Source: VFKE01 sp043758025 (GTDB taxonomy: Bacteria > Verrucomicrobiota > Verrucomicrobiia > Verrucomicrobiales > Verrucomicrobiaceae). From it: a DNA stretch of 21,645 bases. The stretch lies in the NCBI GenBank assembly GCA_043758025.1, contig JAYVOH010000305.1:1-21645 (forward strand). The letters are read 5' to 3'. Positions 1 through 7,345 of the stretch are shown in pieces. Below the pieces are notes generated by a model. That model worked only from the letters and a program-made list of their open reading frames with translations, ran no database searches and was not told where the DNA came from. Numbering within the stretch: position 1 is the stretch's first letter; every line of letters begins with the position of its first letter. The position numbers were made by a program, and so were the translations under genes.

Positions 1-55
1 GTCGGCAGCCCTCTGCCGACATCCTGGATTCAGAGATCGGCAGAGGGCTGCCGAC
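1..55. repeat. REP-like paired palindromic repeat
   Basis: Bases 1-19 (gtcggcagccctctgccga) and 37-55 are perfect 19-bp inverted copies separated by 17 bases. Each arm is also internally palindromic: gtcggcag, a 4-base loop, then ctgccgac. The element can therefore fold as one long hairpin or as two short ones, which is the architecture of paired REP/BIME-type intergenic repeats. It starts at the window edge and may extend to the left. No T-tract follows the stem on the plus strand, so a simple terminator is less likely. No second copy was found by eye in this window. The structure is certain; the REP classification is inference. Confidence 0.75.
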
Positions 56-127
56 CCACTTGGAATGCTCCGCTAAAACAAGTCTCCTGGCCGAGCTAAC
101 CTTTAAATATTTCCCATTCGACGCTCT

Positions 128-161
128 TGATACTCGAACATAGATCATCGTGATGCTCGAA
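128..161. promoter_or_regulatory. Candidate operator: spaced 11-bp direct repeat upstream of the giant gene
   Basis: The motif TGATRCTCGAA occurs at 128-138 and again at 151-161 with one mismatch (A versus G). The start-to-start distance is 23 bp, about two helical turns. It lies roughly 100-135 bp upstream of the ATG at 264. An A/T-rich stretch with two aatatt boxes (164-169 and 174-179) sits between it and the gene. This arrangement would suit a transcription factor binding on one face of the helix. No regulator gene is nearby and no convincing -35/-10 pair is visible, so the role is inferred. Confidence 0.3.
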
Positions 162-263
162 AGAATATTTTGCAATATTTAACAAGAAAATTCCACCGGG
201 TTCGTGATGCTTCTGCCTGACTCCCGTCAGAGGCTATTCTACAGCGCACCCCCCATCCCCATT

Positions 264-3200
264 ATGAAAATCAATTGCACTCATCTGCGTCGTTCCAGCT
301 TGCTGGCAGCCTTGTCACTCGCCCTGGCATCCACGCTACCCGCACAGCATCAAGTTGGCTTTGTGGAAAAATTCGCGCTCGCGCCGGATCGTGCGGCGGT
401 GCTGAATGAACTGATACCGGGCACGGAAGAATATTTTTTCTATCACGCGCTTCATTTTCAAAACACTGGAAAAACGAAGGAGCTAAAAGATCTTACCAGT
501 CAATGGTCCAAGCGCAGCCCGCTCTCGCCCTTGCTGCGTGAAATCCTCCATCGGCAGTCGTTGCTGGATTACGAAACGAACCCGAAGGCCACGCTGGATT
601 ACCTGAAGTATGTCCTCGGCGTGCAGTTTAATCATCAGCAGGAGACGCTCAATCCCAAGCCGAACCTGCCCACGCAACTCGATCAGCAGCTCATCTCCAT
701 GGCCCAGTTCGTGTCTGACGCGCTGGCTAATCAGCACAATCTCGACGCTGCCAAAGTGACCGATCTGGGTCTGGAATATCTGCTGCTCAACAAGGCCAAT
801 CTCTCAGTGCCGCAGCGTCGCGTGCTGCTCTCGCGCATCCACAGACCTGACGTGCCGAATCTGCTGGACGTTATTCTCGCCGATCTCGGCACGCAGGAGT
901 CGGGTGGATTCGGCGAGTTCCCGATTCACACGCAGTTGTTGCTGGAGCAGTTGCAGCAGTTGCGCAAGGCCAAGCCCGAGCTGGCGCAGAACCAGCAATT
1001 TGTCCATGCCTGGCTCACGCGCCTGAGACCGAATGCGGACATCGATACCGAGCGCGATGCGAAGTCGCGTGAAGCGTGGCTGGATGCAGCGTGGGCTTTT
1101 GTCAAAGACCTGGCGCCCACTTTCAATTCTCTCAAGGCGCACATCCTTTATCAGCGCCTCGTGCACGATCAGAAGCTCGGCACATTCAACATGGAGCGGT
1201 TTATAGAGTATCTCAAACTGCCGCGTTCCGTGTATTACGTGAACCCGCTTTACCGCGAGAAGAATGAGGGGATTTTCCAATACCCCGTGGACATGAACGC
1301 CGACTTCTCGCAAGTCACGTCACGCCCGATTATTGGCAATGAGGAACCCTTGGTGCGTAATTACTTGCTGCATTTTCTGGCGGATGCGCCGGACTACAAA
1401 GCCTTCGCGCCCTATGTAGCGCAGGAATATTTGAAGGCGTTGTTCGCCGAGGCCAAGCTCACGAGCGGCACCGGCAATGCGGAGCAATGGTTTTCTCTGC
1501 TATCGCCCTCCGCAGTGCAGGCCCTGCGCGAGCGCGTGGATATTGAGTTCGATCCGACAAATCCCGAGGTCATTGCGCCTGATGCACCGGTCGCTTTGAA
1601 CGCCTTCGTGAAGCACGCGCCCAAGCTCACGATGAATGTTTATGAGATCAATACCGAGAACTACTACCGTGCTCACAGCGCGCAGATTGGCACCGACTTG
1701 AACCTCGACGGCCTGATCGCGAACAAGCAACAGGCGTTCGATTACGCGGACGCGCCCGTGCTCCGGGTGAAACGCAATTTCAAACTTGATTCGATCCCCG
1801 CGCGTCGTGGCGTGTGGGTGGTGGACTTCATCGGCAACGGCAAAAGCAGCCGCGCGTTGATCCGCAAGGGTCTATTGAATTTCGTCACGCGCGCCAGCAG
1901 CGCAGGCACGGCGCTGGCGGTGCTGGATGAAAAACGTCAGCCGGTGGTAAAGGCTTATGCCTTGCTCGGGGGACAGCGTTACGTGGCGGATGAACACGGC
2001 GAGATCGTGATTCCTTTTTCCAACAAACCCGGTCGCCAGGCAGTCACCATTGGCGATGGCAACGGTTTCGCGCAGTTGGAAAACATTGATCTGCAAGGCG
2101 AAGTCTATGCGCTGCATGCGGGCTTCCATGCGGCGCGCGAATCGTTGATCGCGGGGAAGAAAGCCAACATCGCCATTCGCCCCACGCTCACCGTGAACGG
2201 CGCGCCGGTGGATGTGAACTTGCTGGAGGAAGTGAAGCTCACGATTGTTTCCAAGAATCACGACGGCGTGGCTTCATCCATTGTGAAGCCGGATTTCAAA
2301 CTGCGCGGCGATCAAGAAGCAACGGTCGAGATCACCGTGCCGGAACGGCTTGCAAGCTTGAGCCTGGTGCTGGAAGCGAAAGTTAAAAGCCTGATCACGG
2401 GCGCAAAAATTCCGCTGGTGGCCAGCTTCTCACTGGCGCTCAATCAAAAAGATACCAGCGAGCAAACATCAGATTTATTCCTCAGCCGAATTGGTTCGAG
2501 TTACAGCTTGCAAGAACTGGGCCGCACGGGCGAGCCGCGCAGCGAACGCGCGCTGGTGGTGCGCGCCTGGCGTGCGGAGTTCGGCCAGCCGCGCTTGATC
2601 AGTCTTAAAACGGATCCCGCCGGCGCGGTGCAGCTTGGAGAACTGGATGGCATTTCCAGAATCGAGGTGTGGAATCCGAACGGCGTGACGCGCCTTTGGG
2701 TTCTTCCGGTGGATCGCGCGGACGCTCCGGCGAATGTCCACATTGCCGCAGGCAAAGATGTGGCCGTGCCATGGATGGAGGGCGATGCCAAGCTCGTGCA
2801 GCCTTTGGTGTCGTTGCTGGAAGTGCGGCATGGATTGTTCGTCCGCGACGTGCTCTCGGACAAAACCGTGTCGGTCAAATCGGGCTACCTCATCGTCTCC
2901 AATCTTGATCCCGGCGATTATAGCCTGCGCTATGGACAGGATCGCCGCGTCGTGAATATCCGGGTTACGCAAGGCGCACCCGCATCCGGCTGGCTGCTCG
3001 GTGAGGCGCGGCTTTTGCAGTCGCGTCCATCAGTTCCCTTGCAGATTATCGATGTCGCGCAGCAGAAGGAGAACATCAGCATCAGCATCGGCAACGCCAC
3101 CAAGGACACGCGCGTGCATGTGTTGGCCAGCCGTTTCCTGCCGGGCATCGATGCCTTCACTGCATTGGGCAATGCGCCGGGCCTGGAGCCGCTGATTGGC

Positions 3201-6200
3201 CAGCCCTCGCGCTTGCGCTCGCTTTATGTTTCTGGCCGCACATTAGGAGAGGAATATCGTTATGTGCTTGAGCGTCGCACGGCGAAAAAATTCCCCGGCA
3301 GCATGTTGCCGCGTCCGGGTTTGTTGCTCAATCCCTGGGCGCTGCGCACCACCGAGACTTCGATTGCGGATGCCATGACCGGCGAAGCATTCCAGCGTGC
3401 GGAAGATGGCCGGGCAGCCGGCATGAATGCGGCGAATAAAAAAATGGCATCACCGGCCATTGGCCTCGCAGGCATGGAGATCACGAATGTGGATTTCCTC
3501 TCAGAACCTGGATTGACGGCCTTCAATCTGACGCCGGACAAAGATGGGCGCGTGACGCTGAAGATGTCCGACTTGGGTGACCGTCAGTTTATCCGCATCC
3601 TGGCCGTGAATAGAAATTCCTCCGTGGTGCGCGATCTCTCCCTGTCGGATGCGAAGACCAAGCTGCGCGATCTCACGCTGCGCAATGGCCTTGATCCCCA
3701 AGGACACTTCACGCGGCAAAATCAAGTTTCCATCCTGGAGAAGGGCGCGCCGTTCACGATCAAGGACGCGGCCACCGCCAAGTTCGAGACTTCCGAAAGT
3801 CTCGGCGGCATTTTCACCTTGTTCAAAACGCTTTCGAACAACCTGACGCTCGCGGAGTTTTCCTTCGTGCTTGAATGGCCCACGCTGGATGCCGCGAAGA
3901 AGCGCGAGTTGTATTCCAAGTATGCGTGCCATGAACTGAGCTTCTTCCTGCAACGGAAAGATCCGGCATTCTTCAAGTCGGTCATCCTACCGTATCTCTC
4001 GAACAAGAAAGACAAAACCTTCATGGATCAATATCTCCTCGGCGATGACTTGCGCAGCTATCTGCGTCCGTGGGATTATCAGCGGCTGAACACGGTCGAG
4101 CGCATCTTGCTCGCGCAGCGGCACAAGGAGGAATCAGCAGCGACGAGTCGCGAAGTGAGCGAACGGAAAGCGATGCAGCCGCCGAATGTAGATGAAATGC
4201 TGCTGCTGTTCGATACCGCCTTGCAGGGTGGTGATCTCGCGGGTGGGGCGGCGGATAAACTCGGAGTCGGGGAAGAGCTTTCAAAGGGTATTGCGCTGCG
4301 GGATGCCGCGGCAAATAAACCGATGTCGGAAACCTCAACCATGCTCGCTGCACCAGCAGCGCCAATGGTATCAATGGATGGCGCTGCCGGAGGAAGAGGT
4401 GCCGCTCTTGCACCCGCGAAAAGCAAGGATGGCGACTCCAGACAGCGGTCCGCACTCAAGATGGAGCTTCAAGATGCGAAGGCACCGGAAGAAAAGGAGA
4501 TGGCTGCTGATGAAGCCAAGCCGAAGGATAAAAGGCTGGAAGCACTCGCCGAGGACGCGGAAAAATTTAAAGCGAGCCTGGACGGTGATATTAATAAGGA
4601 TAGCGAGGCCCGCAGCGGGAAGCAGCAGCAGCTTTATCGCAAGCTTGAACCCACGCAGGAATGGGCGGAGAACAATTATTATCACCTGCCCATCGAGCAG
4701 CAGTTGGCCAGCCTTGTCGGCGTCAATGGCTTCTGGAAAGATTACGCGATGTGGGATGGCAAGGGCAGCTTCCTTTCCAAGAACGTCGGCGAGGCCGCGC
4801 ATTCATTCACGGAGATGATGCTCGCGCTCGCGGTGCTCGAACTGCCTTTCCCCGCGCAGTCCAAGGTGCCGAAGGCCGAGGTCAAAGACCTTTCCCTGAC
4901 CCTGACTCCCGTGGAGCGCATGATCTTGTTCCATCGCGAGATCAAGCCTGCGGAGATCGACAAGGAAGCGCCGCGCCTGCTGGTGAGCCAGAACTTCTAT
5001 CGTCAAGGCGACCGCTATATCGAGAAGGACGGCGAGAAGCTCGATAAGTTCGTCACCGACGAATTCCTCACCGGCATCGTCTATGGTTGCCAGATTGTGG
5101 TGACCAATCCCACATCGTCCACGCAGAAGCTCGACCTGTTGCTCCAGATTCCGCAGGGCGCGATCCCGGTGCTCGGCTCCAAGGCCACGGACAGCCGTCC
5201 GCTGCGCCTCGAATCTTATCGCACGCATACCGCCGACTATTACTTCTATTTCCCGAGAGCGGGAAAATACGCGCATCATCCCGTGCATGTCTCCAAGACG
5301 GAGAAGGTGGTCGCATTCGCCCCGCAATTTACTTTCAATGTGGTTAACGAACTGACCAAGCTCGACACTGGCTCCTGGGATTATATCAGCCAGTTCGGCA
5401 AGGCCGAGGAAGTGCTGGCGTTCCTCGATCAGCACAATGTTCATCAGCTCAATCTCGACCGCATGGCTTGGCGCTTGAGAGACGCGGACTTCTTCAAGAA
5501 GGCGGTCGAACTACTGGCGAAACGCCATGTCTATCACAGCACCACCTGGTCTTATGCGCTCATGCATAACGCCAGCAATGCGTTGCGTGATTACCTGCTG
5601 CACGCCGATGGCTTCATCGCTGAGTGTGGCCCGTGGCTCACCAGCAAACTGCTCACGATTGATCCCGTGGCCCGTTACAGGCATCAGCACCTCGAATACA
5701 GCCCGTTGGTCAATGCCCGCGCGCATCAACTCGGCGCAGGTCGTTCCATTCTCAATAACCGCTTCAGCACGCAGTATCAGTCATTGCTCAGCGTGCTCGC
5801 GCATCGCGCAGTGCTTGATCAGGAGGACATGCTGGCGACTTGTTACTATCTCTTCCTGCAGGACCGGGTGGAAGAAGCGCTGGCCATGTTTGATAAAGTG
5901 GACGCCGCCAAAGTCGCCGAGCATCTGCAATACGATTACATGAAAGCGGTCGCCGCCATGTATCGCGAAGACACCGCCATCGCGCGGCAGATTGCGCAGA
6001 GGCATGTAAAGCATGACGTGGATCGCTGGAAGGAGAAATTTGTCCAGGTGCTGGCGCAGATTGACGAAATGCAGGGTAAAAAATCGGCGGATGTGAAAGA
6101 GGATGATCGCGAGCAAAAGCAGAACAATCTGGCCACCACAGAACCCACCCTCGATTTCACGGTTGAGAACAAGGAGGTCAAGCTCGCCTACCACAACCTC

Positions 6201-6713
6201 AAGGAAGTGACGGTGAATTATTATCCGATGGACTTGGAGTTTCTCTTCAGCACCGCGCCGTTTGTGGGACAGGACACCAGCCGTTTCGGCATGATCCAGC
6301 CGAATCGCAGCGAGCGCATGGTCTTGCCTGCGGATCGCGAGACCCACAGCTTCGCGCTGCCGAGGGAATATCACAGCAGCAACGTGCTCGTGGAGATCAC
6401 GTCCGCCGGGAAGACGGTGGCCCGGGCCTATTACGCGAACGAGTTGAACATCCAGGTCAGCGAGAACTATGGCCGCATCCAGGTGCTTCACGCCAAGGAT
6501 GCGCGTCCGCTCTCCAAGGTCTATGTCAAAGTCTTCGCCGAGATCAACGGCAAGGCGAAATTCTACAAGGACGGCTACACCGACCTGCGCGGCAAGTTTG
6601 ATTACCTCAGCCTCAGCACCGGCGAGATTGATCAGGCGACACGCTTCAGCGTTCTCATTCTCAGCGAGGAATTTGGCGCTGCCGTTCGCGAGTTGAAACC
6701 GCCGAGGCAATAA
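264..6713 (+). CDS. Giant secreted multidomain protein of unknown function (about 2149 aa)
   Basis: I cannot assign a biochemical function. The frame is open from a GTG at 204, but the ATG at 264 is preferred because it gives a clean Sec signal peptide: MKINCTHLRR, a hydrophobic run of residues 13-23, and likely cleavage near LPA (25-27). Residues 28 to about 440 look helical, beginning with GTEEYFFYHALHFQNTGK. From about 450 there is beta-rich sequence resembling macroglobulin-type or Ig-like modules, including MNVYEINTENYYRAH and FIGNGKSSRALIRKG (522-536). Residues about 1352-1458 are a Met/Ala/Pro-rich then Lys/Glu-rich low-complexity linker. About 1460-1730 is again beta-rich, about 1733-1936 is TPR-like helical, and the last 110 residues form a transthyretin or carboxypeptidase-regulatory-like end with FYKDGYTDLRGKFDY. 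Only four cysteines follow the signal peptide, with no CxEQ thioester and no CxxCH heme site. The length and beta modules recall bacterial alpha-2-macroglobulin-like proteins, but membership is unproven. It appears monocistronic. Confidence 0.85.
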   Translation: MKINCTHLRRSSLLAALSLALASTLPAQHQVGFVEKFALAPDRAAVLNELIPGTEEYFFYHALHFQNTGKTKELKDLTSQWSKRSPLSPLLREILHRQSLLDYETNPKATLDYLKYVLGVQFNHQQETLNPKPNLPTQLDQQLISMAQFVSDALANQHNLDAAKVTDLGLEYLLLNKANLSVPQRRVLLSRIHRPDVPNLLDVILADLGTQESGGFGEFPIHTQLLLEQLQQLRKAKPELAQNQQFVHAWLTRLRPNADIDTERDAKSREAWLDAAWAFVKDLAPTFNSLKAHILYQRLVHDQKLGTFNMERFIEYLKLPRSVYYVNPLYREKNEGIFQYPVDMNADFSQVTSRPIIGNEEPLVRNYLLHFLADAPDYKAFAPYVAQEYLKALFAEAKLTSGTGNAEQWFSLLSPSAVQALRERVDIEFDPTNPEVIAPDAPVALNAFVKHAPKLTMNVYEINTENYYRAHSAQIGTDLNLDGLIANKQQAFDYADAPVLRVKRNFKLDSIPARRGVWVVDFIGNGKSSRALIRKGLLNFVTRASSAGTALAVLDEKRQPVVKAYALLGGQRYVADEHGEIVIPFSNKPGRQAVTIGDGNGFAQLENIDLQGEVYALHAGFHAARESLIAGKKANIAIRPTLTVNGAPVDVNLLEEVKLTIVSKNHDGVASSIVKPDFKLRGDQEATVEITVPERLASLSLVLEAKVKSLITGAKIPLVASFSLALNQKDTSEQTSDLFLSRIGSSYSLQELGRTGEPRSERALVVRAWRAEFGQPRLISLKTDPAGAVQLGELDGISRIEVWNPNGVTRLWVLPVDRADAPANVHIAAGKDVAVPWMEGDAKLVQPLVSLLEVRHGLFVRDVLSDKTVSVKSGYLIVSNLDPGDYSLRYGQDRRVVNIRVTQGAPASGWLLGEARLLQSRPSVPLQIIDVAQQKENISISIGNATKDTRVHVLASRFLPGIDAFTALGNAPGLEPLIGQPSRLRSLYVSGRTLGEEYRYVLERRTAKKFPGSMLPRPGLLLNPWALRTTETSIADAMTGEAFQRAEDGRAAGMNAANKKMASPAIGLAGMEITNVDFLSEPGLTAFNLTPDKDGRVTLKMSDLGDRQFIRILAVNRNSSVVRDLSLSDAKTKLRDLTLRNGLDPQGHFTRQNQVSILEKGAPFTIKDAATAKFETSESLGGIFTLFKTLSNNLTLAEFSFVLEWPTLDAAKKRELYSKYACHELSFFLQRKDPAFFKSVILPYLSNKKDKTFMDQYLLGDDLRSYLRPWDYQRLNTVERILLAQRHKEESAATSREVSERKAMQPPNVDEMLLLFDTALQGGDLAGGAADKLGVGEELSKGIALRDAAANKPMSETSTMLAAPAAPMVSMDGAAGGRGAALAPAKSKDGDSRQRSALKMELQDAKAPEEKEMAADEAKPKDKRLEALAEDAEKFKASLDGDINKDSEARSGKQQQLYRKLEPTQEWAENNYYHLPIEQQLASLVGVNGFWKDYAMWDGKGSFLSKNVGEAAHSFTEMMLALAVLELPFPAQSKVPKAEVKDLSLTLTPVERMILFHREIKPAEIDKEAPRLLVSQNFYRQGDRYIEKDGEKLDKFVTDEFLTGIVYGCQIVVTNPTSSTQKLDLLLQIPQGAIPVLGSKATDSRPLRLESYRTHTADYYFYFPRAGKYAHHPVHVSKTEKVVAFAPQFTFNVVNELTKLDTGSWDYISQFGKAEEVLAFLDQHNVHQLNLDRMAWRLRDADFFKKAVELLAKRHVYHSTTWSYALMHNASNALRDYLLHADGFIAECGPWLTSKLLTIDPVARYRHQHLEYSPLVNARAHQLGAGRSILNNRFSTQYQSLLSVLAHRAVLDQEDMLATCYYLFLQDRVEEALAMFDKVDAAKVAEHLQYDYMKAVAAMYREDTAIARQIAQRHVKHDVDRWKEKFVQVLAQIDEMQGKKSADVKEDDREQKQNNLATTEPTLDFTVENKEVKLAYHNLKEVTVNYYPMDLEFLFSTAPFVGQDTSRFGMIQPNRSERMVLPADRETHSFALPREYHSSNVLVEITSAGKTVARAYYANELNIQVSENYGRIQVLHAKDARPLSKVYVKVFAEINGKAKFYKDGYTDLRGKFDYLSLSTGEIDQATRFSVLILSEEFGAAVRELKPPRQ

Positions 6714-6742
6714 ATTTGGTGTCTCAGCGAAACCTTTTCAAG

Positions 6743-6776
6743 AAAAAACCTCGCCGCTCATGGGAGCGGGGAGGTT
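6743..6776 (-). terminator. Intrinsic terminator of the minus-strand araB block
   Basis: Bases 6747-6759 pair with 6764-6776 around a 4-base loop, giving 12 of 13 paired positions with one internal G-G mismatch. The A-run at 6743-6748 reads as a U-tract on the minus strand right after the stem, the expected form of a rho-independent terminator. It lies about 30 bases past the stop of the small gene ending at 6805. The plus-strand giant gene stops at 6713 and also reads into this hairpin, but no T-run follows there, so termination in that direction would be weaker. Confidence 0.7.
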
Positions 6777-6804
6777 GACTGTCTGAATAAAAAAACGCAG
6801 TTTT

Positions 6805-7311
6805 TTAAAAACCGGGCAGGGGATCGGCCGCGGGGTTGGAGCCATCTTTGAGAGCGGGCTTTCGCAGACGGGCGATGTAATTGGCGTGTCGCTGGTCGGC
6901 GTATTCCCGGAGCATGATTTCCAACTGAGTTATGCTTTTGTCAGCAGACGAAAAAACCGCGATGCGGTTCCGGTCACTGGACAGGCGGTAATCGCGTTCT
7001 GCATACAGCAAAGGAGTGCTCCAGTTTCCCTTGGTGGCGTTGGCTTTTAGCAGCGCCTCCACCTCTTCGTTTTGCAAAGTGGGTTTGCGGAAAGTGATGT
7101 GCCAGGCCGAGCCTTTGTGGAATTCGACAATGATGGTCACACCCGATTTTGAAAATACGGCAGTCTCGGCATCGCTCTGGGGCAGCAGGGCTTGGCGCTT
7201 CTCAATCAGCGGGCCGTAACGCTCCGTGCATTGTTCCACAGTTTCACCGAGGCGCGCGCGGGCACTGCCGGTCAGCACGCAGATCAGAAAGAGAAGCCGG
7301 ATGTTTCGCAT
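6805..7311 (-). CDS. Small secreted protein of unknown function (168 aa)
   Basis: The protein begins MRNIRLLFLICVLTGSARA, a typical Sec signal peptide with likely cleavage after ARA (about residue 19-20). The mature part opens LGETVEQCTERYG, followed by a short alpha/beta-looking domain with alternating strands (TIIVEFHKGSAWHITF) and no obvious catalytic motif. I recall similar short exported proteins starting LGET..QC..RYG as hypotheticals in Verrucomicrobiota genomes, but cannot confirm this here. A single cysteine remains after cleavage. The start lies 34 bp downstream of the araB stop on the same strand, and an intrinsic terminator follows, so it is probably the last gene of that transcription unit. 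No Shine-Dalgarno motif precedes the ATG. Its function is unknown, and its partnership with AraB rests only on position. Confidence 0.8.
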   Translation of the reverse strand: MRNIRLLFLICVLTGSARARLGETVEQCTERYGPLIEKRQALLPQSDAETAVFSKSGVTIIVEFHKGSAWHITFRKPTLQNEEVEALLKANATKGNWSTPLLYAERDYRLSSDRNRIAVFSSADKSITQLEIMLREYADQRHANYIARLRKPALKDGSNPAADPLPGF

Positions 7312-7345
7312 GGTTGCGATACATAACTCATGGGGCGGGGCAGAG

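Noticed and set aside
1..55. Start of a CRISPR array
   Set aside because: The two copies are inverted, not direct, there are only two, and no spacer series follows.
204..263. GTG/ATG start codons upstream of the giant gene's ATG
   Set aside because: They would add 20 residues (MMLLPDSRQR...) before a clear signal peptide and lack a ribosome-binding site; the ATG at 264 begins a textbook signal sequence.
264..6713. Thioester-type alpha-2-macroglobulin
   Set aside because: No CxEQ motif occurs anywhere; the remaining cysteines sit in ACHEL, GCQIV, ECGPW and TCYYL contexts.
6786..6812. A/T hairpin aaaaaac-gca-gtttttt as a plus-strand terminator of the giant gene
   Set aside because: The stem is almost all A-T and is followed by A residues instead of T; the GC-rich hairpin at 6747-6776 is the better candidate.
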